The notes: generated from the sequence alone by a model not told the origin. A stretch of 64,000 nucleotides of DNA from Planococcus salinarum (GCF_007004625.1 NZ_VIFV01000007.1:92711-156710), one strand, 5' to 3'. Numbered from the stretch's first letter, positions 44,212 through 53,797 are shown. Made by a program: numbers and translations.

Positions 44212-45573
44212 TTAAACTAAAATCATCCACAGAATAAGCGTGACACTAATCGCTACAATTCCCTGCAGCAAAGTTGCTGCTGTTTGGGCCTTGTAAGCTT
44301 GAGTGACAGACATACCGCTGAATTCCTTTACGACCCAGAAATAACTATCGTTAACGTGGGAAACGACCATTGCTCCTGCACCAATTGCCATAACTACTAG
44401 TGCGAGCGGAATCGCGCCCTCAATTCCTACTTCCAAAAGCAGCGGTGCCACAAGTGAGGACGTAATAACGATGGCTGCAGTGGATGATCCCTGTGCTGTC
44501 TTAAGAGCAGCTGCAATCAGGAACGGAATAAGCAAGAATAATGCACCGGTAAAGAATGCGCTGTCACCGAAACTTTGGATAAAATCCGCAACTGCCGTCG
44601 CTTTGATTACAGTTCCAAATGCACCGCCGGCTCCCGTAATCAACAGGATTGGCGCTGCTTCTTTTATGCCCAAAGTGATCCAGCCAGTCAGCGTTTCTTC
44701 ATCATAACTCGGCAACAGTAAGAAAGCGAAAAGCAGACCGATCAACAAAGCTACGACCGGGGCACCCATGAACAGGAAGATATCGGCAACCAACCCTTCC
44801 CATCCTGCAAACGTTGTAACAGAGCTCATGCCAATCAGGAGAATTGGTATGAGAATCGGTGCAAATGATTTGAAAGCTGATGGCATTTCACCGAATCCCG
44901 CTACGATATTTTCGTAATCGTCAGCGAAAGATCCACTTCCTTCTTCTTTAATATGTATAGTCGGTCCCACTTTTCTTGCCCAGAAGTACCCGATGGCCAC
45001 GACAGGAATAGCCACAATAAGACCAATCAAAATGATAGTCCCTAAATAAGACTCAGCTCCAATATTCGCTGCAGCTGCAACCGGACCAGGCGTTGGGGGC
45101 ACAAGTGTATGTGTTGCAAAAAGACCCGTTGACAACGCGATGGCCATCGATGCAACTGTGACATTCGCTTTTTTAGCAAGCGCTTTCTTAAGCGAGGAAA
45201 TAATAACATAGCCAGAGTCACAAAATACCGGGATACTGACAATTGCTCCAATCAGACTCATTGCAAGCTGTGGACGTTTTTCGCCTATAACCCGAAGTAC
45301 CACTTCTGCCATCCGAAGTGCTGCACCCGATTTTTCAAGGATGACCCCAATGAACGTACCGAAAATGATGACAAGTCCAATTCCACCCATAAGTCCACCG
45401 AAGCCGGTATTAACTGATTCTACTACGACAGCAAGCGGTAGACCTGCAAATATTCCAATACCAAACGAAGCAATAATTAACGATAAGAACGGATGAAGCT
45501 TCAGTTTCGCTGTCGCGAATATAACGAAAAGAACACCTGCTGTAATAAGTAAAACAAGACCTAACCCTTCCAC
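44212..45573 (-). CDS. GntP-family permease (gluconate/glycerate)
   Basis: A 453-aa symporter with 12 or more membrane segments. Typical GntP segments are IIFGTFIGVILEKSGAALRMA near residue 70, SIPVFCDSGYVIISSLKKALAKK near 110 and THTLVPPTPGPVAAAANIGA near 155. GTG 45573 sits 10 bases after AAAGGAG. The earlier in-frame GTG at 45582 is too close to it. It follows the glycerate kinase gene by 18 bases, so glycerate is the most likely substrate. Confidence 0.88.
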   Translation of the reverse strand: MEGLGLVLLITAGVLFVIFATAKLKLHPFLSLIIASFGIGIFAGLPLAVVVESVNTGFGGLMGGIGLVIIFGTFIGVILEKSGAALRMAEVVLRVIGEKRPQLAMSLIGAIVSIPVFCDSGYVIISSLKKALAKKANVTVASMAIALSTGLFATHTLVPPTPGPVAAAANIGAESYLGTIILIGLIVAIPVVAIGYFWARKVGPTIHIKEEGSGSFADDYENIVAGFGEMPSAFKSFAPILIPILLIGMSSVTTFAGWEGLVADIFLFMGAPVVALLIGLLFAFLLLPSYDEETLTGWITLGIKEAAPILLITGAGGAFGTVIKATAVADFIQSFGDSAFFTGALFLLIPFLIAAALKTAQGSSTAAIVITSSLVAPLLLEVGIEGAIPLALVVMAIGAGAMVVSHVNDSYFWVVKEFSGMSVTQAYKAQTAATLLQGIVAISVTLILWMILV

Positions 45574-45591
45574 TTTTTTCACTCTCCTTTT

Positions 45592-46719
45592 TTAGTGGTA
45601 AATTCCTTTTATCACTCTGAAAACTTGTTTTGTTTGCTCCGTAAGCAATGCATCTGCATTGGTCATGCACTCCTGAAGTGACATTGGTTTATTCACAATG
45701 GAAAAGCAGCCTGTAAACTTTTTTTGCAATTTCTCCATGTCTCCCCCAAGGCTACCGGATATCAAAATAACCGGCACATTGTGTTTCTGTGCTAATTCGG
45801 CAATGTGTCCTGGTGCTTTTCCATAAAGTGTCTGCTCATCACTTTGCCCTTCTCCCGTTAACACAAGCGAAGCATCCAGAATCTCATTTTCCACTTCAAT
45901 TGCACTCGCCATTAGTTGTGCACCCGATACGAGTTCCGCACCGATAGCCAGGAAAGCAAAGCCAAGCCCGCCTGCTGCACCAGCGCCTTGTTGATCTTGA
46001 AAATCCCGGTTCAGCTCCGCCTCAATGAGCCTGCCGTATCTTCGCATCGCTTTGTCATACTGCCCCAACTGACTTCCCATAATGCCTTTTTGAGGTCCGT
46101 AGATGTAGGTTGCACCCAATGGACCGCATAGTGGATTGTTTACATCACTTGCTACACGGATAGTAACGGAAGCGAGACGGGAATCCAGCTTTTCTACGCT
46201 GATCTTGTCCACTTTCAATAAATCAGAGCCATATGCACCGAGCTTATTGCCCTGCTCGTCCCAAGCTTCCAACCCGAGAGCCATGAGCATACCCAAACCG
46301 CCATCATTTGTTGCGCTTCCACCGAGTCCTACAATGAACGTTGTACAATTTTGGTCAAGAGCATCTTTTATTACTTCCCCGATTCCGAAAGTTGTTGTGA
46401 AATCCGGGTTTCGAGAGTCTTCCGGCACTTGAACAAGTCCAGCGATACTGGCATTTTCGATAATGGCTGTATCCGTTCCAATTCGCGCATAGTATGTGTC
46501 AATTGTTTCGCCGAGCGGTCCTGTGCAAGTGACCGGAATTCGTTTACCGGCTTGTGCAGTCAAGAGAGCTTCCATCGTGCCCTCTCCTCCATCTGCCATC
46601 GGCTTTAAAACGACTTTGTTTCCTCCATCTACTTGAAGGATTGCTCTGGCCATCGCCCTAGCAGCTTCTGCCGCAGACAGGCTGCCTTTAAATGAGTCCG
46701 GAGCAATAACTATTTTCAT
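45592..46719 (-). CDS. Glycerate kinase (GarK/GlxK type)
   Basis: A 375-aa type I glycerate 2-kinase feeding glycerate into glycolysis as phosphoglycerate. The N-terminus KIVIAPDSFKGSLSAAEAA, GGEGTMEAL, FIVGLGGSATNDGGLGMLMALG near residue 130 and TGEGQSDEQTLYGKAPGHIA near 290 are diagnostic. AAAGGAGG precedes the ATG. It forms an operon with the permease downstream. A perfect cre box lies about 50 bases upstream, so carbon catabolite repression is likely. Confidence 0.94.
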   Translation of the reverse strand: MKIVIAPDSFKGSLSAAEAARAMARAILQVDGGNKVVLKPMADGGEGTMEALLTAQAGKRIPVTCTGPLGETIDTYYARIGTDTAIIENASIAGLVQVPEDSRNPDFTTTFGIGEVIKDALDQNCTTFIVGLGGSATNDGGLGMLMALGLEAWDEQGNKLGAYGSDLLKVDKISVEKLDSRLASVTIRVASDVNNPLCGPLGATYIYGPQKGIMGSQLGQYDKAMRRYGRLIEAELNRDFQDQQGAGAAGGLGFAFLAIGAELVSGAQLMASAIEVENEILDASLVLTGEGQSDEQTLYGKAPGHIAELAQKHNVPVILISGSLGGDMEKLQKKFTGCFSIVNKPMSLQECMTNADALLTEQTKQVFRVIKGIYH

Positions 46720-46766
46720 ATAATGCCTCCTTTTCCAATTGTCATTGACTTAATTTAAACGGAAAA

Positions 46767-46780
46767 TGATAACGCTTTCA
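46767..46780 (-). promoter_or_regulatory. cre box (CcpA site) upstream of the glycerate operon
   Basis: The minus strand reads TGAAAGCGTTATCA, a perfect fit to TGWAANCGNTNWCA, between the CdaR-type regulator gene and the glycerate kinase start. Confidence 0.75.
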
Positions 46781-46843
46781 ATTGGCTGAATTAATGAAAT
46801 TTTCTATACATATCTCCGAATTTTTGTGCACCTGCACAGTTTC

Positions 46844-47917
46844 TCACTCCATACGTTGCAGAATTAACTGAAGGATAAAAGCATCGTAAAAAACCCGGGG
46901 TTGCAATCCGACTTTTTCTTTTAGCTGTTCCAGGCGATACTGCAGGGTGTTCCGGTGGATATGCAGTGCTTTGGCTGTCTCTTTGACGGAAAAATCCATT
47001 GCAAAATAACAAGTGAGCGTTTGAATATAAAGTGGACCGAGTGCGTGCAGCCGCTCCTCGTATACAGCACAGATACTGATGAATTCTTCATCCGGTACAG
47101 CGACTGCAAGCCGCTTAAGATACCAGTCACTGCTATAAGTGATTTTGTCCTGGCTCTTATTAAAGGCTAATGCCTGCTTAGCTTGCTTATACGATTTCTG
47201 GATACCAGCCAATCCTTTCCCTTCTTCTCCAACTCCCAGCCGGCCACTCTGTATGTCCAGCTGTTCTGCCCACCCCATAATTTGCATAAGCGGTGAAGAA
47301 GTAATGATTATCATTTCCTCGTCCGCAAAAGGGAGTGCAAATAACAGCCTAAGACCGGCATCAGCAAGTTTGCGCCCGACTTCCTCGAAAGCATCCTGTG
47401 CATTGGCATTTGCTATGACCAGAACTCTCCATGCTATATCAATACCGCTGTTCGACCAGTACTGCGCTTCTTCTCTTAGTTTCACCTCATCGTATCCCGC
47501 CGGTTCCATCAATTGATGAAACCAGGTTATCCACTGTCTTTCTTTATAAAATTCCTGCTGCCTGATGTAAATCTGCTCCAATACTATTTCAACAGAGACA
47601 CGGATAAGGCCGGTAATTCGCAGTATATCTTCCGGTTCTCCACTGACACCTACAACTCCGTTCATACGGTTTTGGTGAATGATCGGCAAATTAACACCCG
47701 GTTTTGTTCCTATGTAATGTCGATGAGTTTCTTTATTTAGCATAAGCGGTTCACCAGTTTCAATCACCTGAATGGCGCCGCTGTGACGCTCATTTATCCG
47801 TAAGGGATCGGTACTGGCAACAATTCGACCATCGAGATCCATAATGTTAATGTCCACATCGATATATTCTGCTAACCGTCTGACAATCTCCTGGCCTAAC
47901 TCCTGATTAATTTTCAT
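46844..47917 (-). CDS. CdaR-family transcriptional regulator
   Basis: A 357-aa regulator of the sugar-diacid/glycerate type. An N-terminal putative sugar diacid recognition domain (ELGQEIVRRLAEYIDVDINIMDLDGRIVAS..., with PGVNLPI and MNGVVGVSGEPEDI) precedes a C-terminal PucR-type helix-turn-helix (FSVKETAKALHIHRNTLQYRLEQLKEKVG near residue 310). AAGGCGGG precedes the ATG. It lies immediately upstream of the glycerate kinase-permease operon in the same direction and presumably activates it. Confidence 0.9.
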   Translation of the reverse strand: MKINQELGQEIVRRLAEYIDVDINIMDLDGRIVASTDPLRINERHSGAIQVIETGEPLMLNKETHRHYIGTKPGVNLPIIHQNRMNGVVGVSGEPEDILRITGLIRVSVEIVLEQIYIRQQEFYKERQWITWFHQLMEPAGYDEVKLREEAQYWSNSGIDIAWRVLVIANANAQDAFEEVGRKLADAGLRLLFALPFADEEMIIITSSPLMQIMGWAEQLDIQSGRLGVGEEGKGLAGIQKSYKQAKQALAFNKSQDKITYSSDWYLKRLAVAVPDEEFISICAVYEERLHALGPLYIQTLTCYFAMDFSVKETAKALHIHRNTLQYRLEQLKEKVGLQPRVFYDAFILQLILQRME

Positions 47918-48377
47918 TTCGTTCCCGCCTTTCTTTTATCTCTGCAAGAATCAAAGCACCCGGCGCTACTGAACCGATTCTTTGGTAATAGAAGAGCTAT
48001 GAAATTTGCTTCCCTGAGAGAGGCACAGTTGCATAACAGCCATAGCCAGAATTGTTTTTTTAATAGCTAAGACATGTATACCATAAGAGCTTCTTTCCTG
48101 GGTAAGCAATTTTCAGGGAAACAGAAAAATAATGGGATTACATGAATGCCCTCAAGCTTGTTTGAATCTATTGTATTTAAGATGAGCGGATTTTAAAACG
48201 GCCGGGCCGGAAACTGAATTTGTCGCTCCCCATGGTATTTGACACTGAACGGACCCCATCTGCTGGCAGTCTGATAAAGAGCATCCTTCCCGATGACTTT
48301 GTTATCAATGATCCACACCCTGCTGTCAGCCGAAAAAAGGGGCGTGTCTGCATAACAGACACGCCCCTCAGAACTTT
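47918..48377 (-). other. Intergenic region with a possible gene tail
   Basis: Between 48327 and 48193 the minus strand reads, without a start, SADSRVWIIDNKVIGKD...ending GERQIQFPARPF-stop, directly after the desaturase terminator. It looks like the C-terminus of an unidentified protein. The rest, to the CdaR gene start, shows no gene. Confidence 0.3.
48338..48367 (-). terminator. Terminator of the desaturase gene
   Basis: A perfect 13-bp stem AGGGGCGTGTCTG, followed by TTTTTT on the minus strand. Confidence 0.9.
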
Positions 48378-49454
48378 TTAAGCTTGTTTTATTCCGTCTT
48401 CACGATCCATTGATCGCGGCTCAATTGCCTGGGGATCAAGACCATTGCCGAGTGAGCCGTAGACCAACTCTGCCCGGGGATCAATTAATTCTGTCCCATT
48501 GTAATAAACCCTGGGAGTCTTCCACAACGCTACTAAAGCATTCGACATGGGCATTTCATGATAAAGACCGGGCCATTTATCCTTTATATGCCCCTTCACC
48601 AAAGGATAATACTTAGAGCTCATACTTGGAAATAGATGATGCTCTGTATGGTAAGAAAAATTAAAATGTAAAACGTCAATCCATTTTGGAACCGTCACCG
48701 ATAATGTGTTCGCGAGTGGATCATTTACCGGAACCTGTGGATTCAGCCGATGGTTAGTCGATATGTACGCCATTACAATTGTATTCGCAATTAAATGGGG
48801 AATCAAAAACATAAATACCCAGTTTGTTATTCCCACGAAGAAAACTAATCCTGTCCAGGCAACCCACGGCAGTAAAAACTGTATCCAAACAGCCAATCGG
48901 TTTTCAGGCTTAAACTCTTTAACATACGCGAAAAACATTCTGACAGAGTGCAACGTGAACGTGAAACTTAAAGAGAAAAACTCAAAAAATGCCCGTACTG
49001 AAAATGGCAATCGGTAAATAATCTTTAATGCGGGCTTTTTGTCTAATTGTTCTTTTGTTAACCAGGCATCCGGATCTTTTTCTTCATCTTGCGTGTGAAC
49101 GTGATGGGTCATATTATGCCATTTACGCCACAGTCTGGGTCCAGTTAGAAGAGGGAAAAAGAAAACAGCTCCCAGAAAATTACGCAACCCGACTTTTTTC
49201 ACGACCGTTCCATGTAAAATTTCATGGCCCAGGAATCCCATCGAGGCAAAGCTTGTGCCAATTACAACAGCAATGGCTATGTTCGCAAGAAAAGGTAAAT
49301 CATAAACACCAATAGCAAACATCCCTGCTATTGTAATCATTAAATAAGCCAGCCCTCCAAGCAGACGCCCTGGAACTGGTTTAAATGCTTTTTTGGGCAG
49401 ATGCGGCGATACTTTAGACGCGTACCAGCCAAACGAGTGAAATCCTTTATCCAT
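48378..49454 (-). CDS. Fatty acid desaturase
   Basis: A 358-aa membrane di-iron desaturase. The three histidine boxes are visible: GHEILH near residue 97, HNMTHHVH near 132 and HTEHHLF near 280, separated by two hydrophobic hairpins. ATG 49454 follows GGAGGAG. The frame open to 49598 is not needed. It introduces double bonds into acyl chains and probably adjusts membrane fluidity. Single gene, with no two-component thermosensor adjacent. Confidence 0.92.
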   Translation of the reverse strand: MDKGFHSFGWYASKVSPHLPKKAFKPVPGRLLGGLAYLMITIAGMFAIGVYDLPFLANIAIAVVIGTSFASMGFLGHEILHGTVVKKVGLRNFLGAVFFFPLLTGPRLWRKWHNMTHHVHTQDEEKDPDAWLTKEQLDKKPALKIIYRLPFSVRAFFEFFSLSFTFTLHSVRMFFAYVKEFKPENRLAVWIQFLLPWVAWTGLVFFVGITNWVFMFLIPHLIANTIVMAYISTNHRLNPQVPVNDPLANTLSVTVPKWIDVLHFNFSYHTEHHLFPSMSSKYYPLVKGHIKDKWPGLYHEMPMSNALVALWKTPRVYYNGTELIDPRAELVYGSLGNGLDPQAIEPRSMDREDGIKQA

Positions 49455-50001
49455 ACTTCTCCTCCAATTAACATACAAAATTTCTTCTTTCTTAACAATC
49501 AGACGCGATAAGACGAGTGTTATTCCCGGCTTAATACGAAAGCCTTGTCCTAAGCGACCGAGGAGCAGAAGCAGCGATTTGGCGCACGAACCATCCAAAC
49601 TAAAAATTCACATTCGTATTTGTATTTTCGCGCGTTGCTCCACTATAAAGGTTAACCCTACAAATTCATAATGTTTTCATCTCCTCTTCTTTATTAAATT
49701 CCCGGTATCATATGGCTGCAGACACCTGGGCACAATTCGTGACAAGTCCCCTTTTGCATAAAAAAAAGAACATCCAACTCCAGGAACGTTGCATTCCTGG
49801 GCTTGGATGTTCTTTGGTATTCAACTGACGCCGATTTAGAAAATCATTTAAAATTGTTTCTTTTCCTGGGAAGCTATTTTTACTATGAGCGGTTTTCCAA
49901 GTTCTATGAGCAGTAATCGGCTTTCTATGATCACTCAGCTATTTCAGCCCCCAAATCACCCTTCATTTACTGTCCAAGAGCAAAACACTGCAGATAAAAT
50001 A
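49455..50001. other. Intergenic region with hairpin and repeats
   Basis: No gene seen. It holds a 13-bp hairpin AAAGAACATCCAA (arms 49765-49777 and 49803-49815) with a T-run on the minus strand, the dispersed tail motif (ATTGTTTCTTTTCCTGGG, about 49853) and the family B repeat locus. Confidence 0.6.
49881..49939. repeat. 21-bp tandem repeat, family B, locus 5
   Basis: Units at 49881 and 49902 (TACTATGAGCGGTTTT, TTCTATGAGCAGTAAT), then the closing module TTCTATGATCACTCAGC at 49923, each 21 bases apart. Confidence 0.85.
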
Positions 50002-50034
50002 GAGCAGCTCCCGCGAAATCACAGGTGCTGCTCC
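50002..50034 (-). terminator. Terminator of the SWIM protein gene
   Basis: A 7-bp stem GAGCAGC/GCTGCTC just after the stop codon, followed by TATTTTAT on the minus strand. Confidence 0.65.
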
Positions 50035-50037
50035 TTT

Positions 50038-51690
50038 CTAATTAATCTTCCCCAACTCATCCAACAACGCTGTCCGCTTCGGATACATGAACTTCAGCTC
50101 GTCAATCAATCCGGCCGCCGCTTCCGCACCAAGAGCCTCTTTAAAACCTTTGATCATTTGGCAGGCACTCCAGTAGGCCTTGCGGTTTGAAGCTCGTTCA
50201 ATCAGGCGATAAATATAGGCCGTATACAACTCATTCACTTCATGCGGATAATCGGCCAGCAGATACTTATACAGATATTCGATTTCATGGGGATTGACGC
50301 GGCAATACTCAAGCATCTCTTCGAATTTTTTCTCTTCAATCAGAATCCTGACATAAAGCGAACGGCTCAGCAAGCCCGATTTCATCTCTCCCAACAACCT
50401 GTTCTGCGTCTCCGGCCATTGCTCCGCAGACACGAGACTCTTCAGCTTGTAGTAATACTCTTCTTCTCCGCGTACCGCGAACTCGAAGCCTAGGCCAATC
50501 ATCTCTTCCGTCTTGCCCATTTTTTCATAAGCTGTAAAGCGAAGCTTCTTCCATTCATACACCAGTCCTGCGAGCTTGGCATCCAACAGTTCCGACTCAT
50601 CACACAACCGGATCACCCGCTCAAATTCACCTGCATCCAGCACCTGCTGGACTTGCGCTTTGCGAATTTCGGGCTTGTGGTGATGCTTCACATAGAACGC
50701 TTCAACCGCTTCCCGATCTCCGCGCTGCTGCAAAATCGCCAGCTGGTGTCTGCGGAATTGTTCTTCTTCGTAATCGTAAGATTTATCTCGCATTTCATTG
50801 CTGCTAATCAGTTTTTCAATAAAATCATAAAACTTGTCTGAAAAGTCGCCCCGTTCATTCCATTGCAGCACAGATGCCAATAAATCACCCGCAGCATCCG
50901 TAATGTCCTGCTCCAAATTGAACAGGATATGCGGATAGAGCAGTTCAAGCATGTGGTCGACAGTCATTTCATCCAGTTCTACCGGCCATTCAGCAAGCAC
51001 CTCGTCGATATTGGCCAGGCCCTCATAGACCGCTGAACTGATATCACCTGCCGAATCATCCGCCATCTGGAGCATTTCCGTACATTCTTCAATGACAATA
51101 AGGCTCAGCCGAATCATCTTTTCAGCATCTTGCTCCACATTCAGACCATCGATAAATTCCAGAACTTCCTCTGGCCCTTCGAGCGCCAAATCCGTCCGGT
51201 CCCATTCGATAAATTCTCCACGGCTTGCCCGGCTTGCCGATTTCCGGATAATCCGCCTCGCCTTTTCTTCATCCATCCCATCAGGATTCGCGAATTTCTC
51301 CGTCAAATGGAGATGGACGGCTGGCTGCTTCTTGATGAGCTCCTCCAGGATTTCCAGCAGCTCTGCTTTTTTCAGCGCCTTTAATTGCGCCAGCACATCC
51401 ACTGCCGCCGAACCGTTCTCTTTTTTAGTTTCACGAATCGCCAGGCACACCGCCACTTCATGCTTGCACAGCGAATCCGATTCGAATGGGCAGGTGCAGT
51501 AAGAACCCAAAATCGTCCCGTCTTTCGCCAAATTGACCGCCACCTCGTAATCCCGCGTGCCCGCTACAATCGCGTTCCACCGATTCGGCGCAACTTCTGC
51601 CAGCTGCTCTACAAAATTCTGCTCAAAATAATCCAGGCCGCGGTTATAAAGCTTCACCGGCACGGTTGTTTTCAGATTGCGTAAGTTCAT
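50038..51690 (-). CDS. SWIM zinc-finger domain protein
   Basis: A 550-aa soluble protein with an N-terminal SWIM zinc finger (GSYCTCPFESDSLCKHEVAV, CxCxnCxH near residues 64-80) and a long, helical C-terminal region made of repeat-like helices (YKLKSLVSAEQWPETQ..., TPR-like in appearance). SWIM proteins bind DNA or proteins. The function of this bacterial group is not known. AGGGGGAATTC precedes ATG 51690. The open frame to 51762 lacks a better site. Single gene. Confidence 0.88.
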   Translation of the reverse strand: MNLRNLKTTVPVKLYNRGLDYFEQNFVEQLAEVAPNRWNAIVAGTRDYEVAVNLAKDGTILGSYCTCPFESDSLCKHEVAVCLAIRETKKENGSAAVDVLAQLKALKKAELLEILEELIKKQPAVHLHLTEKFANPDGMDEEKARRIIRKSASRASRGEFIEWDRTDLALEGPEEVLEFIDGLNVEQDAEKMIRLSLIVIEECTEMLQMADDSAGDISSAVYEGLANIDEVLAEWPVELDEMTVDHMLELLYPHILFNLEQDITDAAGDLLASVLQWNERGDFSDKFYDFIEKLISSNEMRDKSYDYEEEQFRRHQLAILQQRGDREAVEAFYVKHHHKPEIRKAQVQQVLDAGEFERVIRLCDESELLDAKLAGLVYEWKKLRFTAYEKMGKTEEMIGLGFEFAVRGEEEYYYKLKSLVSAEQWPETQNRLLGEMKSGLLSRSLYVRILIEEKKFEEMLEYCRVNPHEIEYLYKYLLADYPHEVNELYTAYIYRLIERASNRKAYWSACQMIKGFKEALGAEAAAGLIDELKFMYPKRTALLDELGKIN

Positions 51691-51761
51691 GAGAATTCCC
51701 CCTGGGTTGATTATAACCTGCGGAGGTTTTGGGTTGAATAGGAAGTTTCGATATAAAAGCA

Positions 51762-51804
51762 AAAGCCGTATCCGGTAACCCCTGAGGGCAGTGGATACGG
51801 CTTC
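51762..51804 (-). terminator. Terminator after the 151-aa unknown gene
   Basis: A perfect 11-bp stem AAGCCGTATCC/GGATACGGCTT with TTTTGCTTTT on the minus strand. Confidence 0.85.
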
Positions 51805-51854
51805 TGGCAGATGTAATTGTCGTTAAGGATTTGACACAGGAAGACGTTTATCAA

Positions 51855-52310
51855 TCATTTATGAACAGCCGTGATCTCTTCCATCAACCCAACCCATTCT
51901 TCTCTTTTGAAATCATACAATTCCAGCTCCGTCTTTCTCAGAACCATGTGGAGGCTGTCGAACTTCTCGTCTGAACGGAACCTCCACCAGCTTTTGACAT
52001 TTGACGTCTTGGTGCCCGGCTCGTAATAATCCAATGTAGCTTCAGGATTTATAATTCCCTCCACCCTTTCAGCATCCAAATAATCGTGCGGAAAATCAAT
52101 GTAAAGACCCAGCGCCCCTTTATGAGGCGTAATGTACCCGATTTTATGCGAAGAATCCGCGTCCTTTTTCTCAAGCGCGCCGTTCCACGGAACCGGTTTA
52201 TCGCTGGCAATCATAAGCCGAGCACCCTCATTCGGTTCAATCCTGCAATTCGGAAGATTCTTAAACACTTCGACCATCTCGCTCATTTTTTGTTCTACGG
52301 TTTTGTTCAT
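51855..52310 (-). CDS. Soluble protein of unknown function
   Basis: A 151-aa protein (NKTVEQKMSEMVEVFKNLPN...) without membrane segments. SHKIGYITPHKGALGLYIDFPHDYL and SWWRFRSDEKFDSLHMVLRKTELELYDF suggest a compact alpha/beta domain. I do not recognise the family. ATG 52310 lies 12 bases after AAAGGG. In-frame starts at 52322 and 52343 are possible. Single gene with its own terminator. Confidence 0.65.
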   Translation of the reverse strand: MNKTVEQKMSEMVEVFKNLPNCRIEPNEGARLMIASDKPVPWNGALEKKDADSSHKIGYITPHKGALGLYIDFPHDYLDAERVEGIINPEATLDYYEPGTKTSNVKSWWRFRSDEKFDSLHMVLRKTELELYDFKREEWVGLMEEITAVHK

Positions 52311-52704
52311 GTTGCTATCCATCCCTTTCAATTCAGCTATCATTCATGCATGCTGCAAATCCTGCCAGGCAAAACAACGCCGCTTATAAGATTAATTTTT
52401 TATTCCACTACCTGATATTCTATCATGTTCCCCTGATTGCACGATGTTTCATTTCTTTACTTTTAATTTTGCTTCTCGGGGAACAACTCAATCTCAAATT
52501 AATTTATACTGATGAATAAAAAAACCGCAACCGACATGCTGAGGCAGTCGGTGTGGCTAAGTATAAAGTGTCATGTATTGTTAAAATCGTTTCGAGTTGT
52601 TACTTTCCCAGGGATGCGATTTAATTGTCCGCCGATGCTGGTGTGAAATACCGGGTCATGACTCCAAATTAGGATTCACCAAGTAGTATGAGAGTTTCCT
52701 GCTA
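52311..52704. other. Intergenic region with hairpin-plus-tail element
   Basis: No gene seen. From 52518 to about 52626 it holds a hairpin (CCGCAACCGAC / GTCGGTGTGG, terminator of the minus-strand gene at 52705) followed by GGCTAAGTATAAAGTG and GTTACTTTCCCAGGGATGCG, the dispersed element also present at 57938 and 59531. Confidence 0.65.
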
Positions 52705-53022
52705 CTAGATGTTGGGGCCATACATGCCAAATAACAATAATGCAACGTGTAATAACCCTTGAATGAAAATTACGTATCCTTCTGCCAGAAAAAAGTCGCG
52801 CCATATTAATTGTTGCTTTTTCACAAGTATAAAATAGGCAGCAATTAATATGTTCGGTAAGGAAGCGAACAATAATGAGATAGGAATTAGAAAATGCAAA
52901 TTATCGATGTAATACTGATCAGATGTTTCCATCGAGCCACTCATATAAAAAACTAAAACTACGATGGGATGAAAGGGTATAAAGACTAAAATAGTATTAA
53001 TAGCAAAACAAACCTTTACCAT
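52705..53022 (-). CDS. Small membrane protein of unknown function
   Basis: A 105-aa protein with three hydrophobic helices (VCFAINTILVFIPFHPIVVLVFY, FLIPISLLFASLPNILIAAYFIL, YVIFIQGLLHVALLLFG). AGGGGGAG lies 8 bases before the ATG. No family recognised. Single gene. Confidence 0.65.
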   Translation of the reverse strand: MVKVCFAINTILVFIPFHPIVVLVFYMSGSMETSDQYYIDNLHFLIPISLLFASLPNILIAAYFILVKKQQLIWRDFFLAEGYVIFIQGLLHVALLLFGMYGPNI

Positions 53023-53088
53023 ATATAAACTCCCCCTGCCATCGACTAATTGTAAATAACAGCATTTTATCTAACACATCACCTTACG

Positions 53089-53271
53089 TTATTGTTGTAA
53101 AAAGTGAGCATAAGACTCCACCAGTGCATGAGGTCCCCACTTACCATCATCATCCTTATCTCCAGTAATATCAGCTGCCAAGTAATTATCCAAATTAATC
53201 TTTTGACCAATTTTATCGTAAATCACTGATAAAAGGTCCCCTTTTATTCTGTAATTAAAAATAACTTCGAT
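53089..53271 (-). pseudogene. C-terminal remnant of an unidentified gene
   Basis: The minus strand has a 60-codon frame without a convincing start: RIKGDLLSVIYDKIGQKINL, then DNYLAADITGDKDDDGKWG and HALVESYAHFLQQ-stop. The composition is protein-like and the frame begins straight after a stop codon, so this is likely the tail of a deleted gene. A GTG at S-V-I is a weak possible start. Family not recognised. Confidence 0.4.
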
Positions 53272-53797
53272 TCAGTACTGTATCTGCCACATTCTTTGTG
53301 TAATATTCTCGTCCAAATGAAATTGTGTTTTCATACGGGTGACTTGATTGCCAATTCTATGAGCGGTCTCAGTAATTCTATGAGCGGTTATCCGGGTTCT
53401 ATGAGCGGTTATCGCCATTCTATGATCACTCAGCTATGTTTTATCCCTTATCAGCCGCTGCTCGTATTTGGAAATCCCGCTTCCCGGCGAATGACACAAT
53501 TAAAATACAAAAGCCGCATCCGGTAATCCCTGAGATCACGGAATAAGGCTTGTTCTTGGTGCTGATGTTGCCAGTAAACTAAATTGGGTTTGACGCAGGG
53601 AGGCGATTCCCCATATTTTTGCATACATGAAACGGGCCTTGTCAAAGGGCGGAATTTTGTCCGGGACTATCAGAAGCCTTATAAGGATTCATTTGATAAG
53701 ATAAGAGTCAGGCGCTGGAATCTGGGCACTGAAAAATTTCATTTAAAGACTGTTTACACAGTAAAATAAAGAATCTATCTCACCAGGAGCTGAACTT
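53272..53797. other. Intergenic region with repeats and a decayed hairpin
   Basis: Contains family B repeat locus 6, a degenerate copy of the 51762 hairpin (AAGCCGCATCC near 53512), and TTTGACGCAGGGAGGCGATT (53589-). Open frames here are short and unsupported. Confidence 0.6.
53355..53434. repeat. 21-bp tandem repeat, family B, locus 6
   Basis: Three units at 53355, 53376 and 53397 (TTCTATGAGCGGTCTC, TTCTATGAGCGGTTAT, TTCTATGAGCGGTTAT) and the closing module TTCTATGATCACTCAGC at 53418, each 21 bases apart. Confidence 0.9.

Noticed and set aside
53584..53769. 61-aa plus-strand protein
   Set aside because: It begins within a dispersed element, lacks a ribosome site and has no recognisable family.
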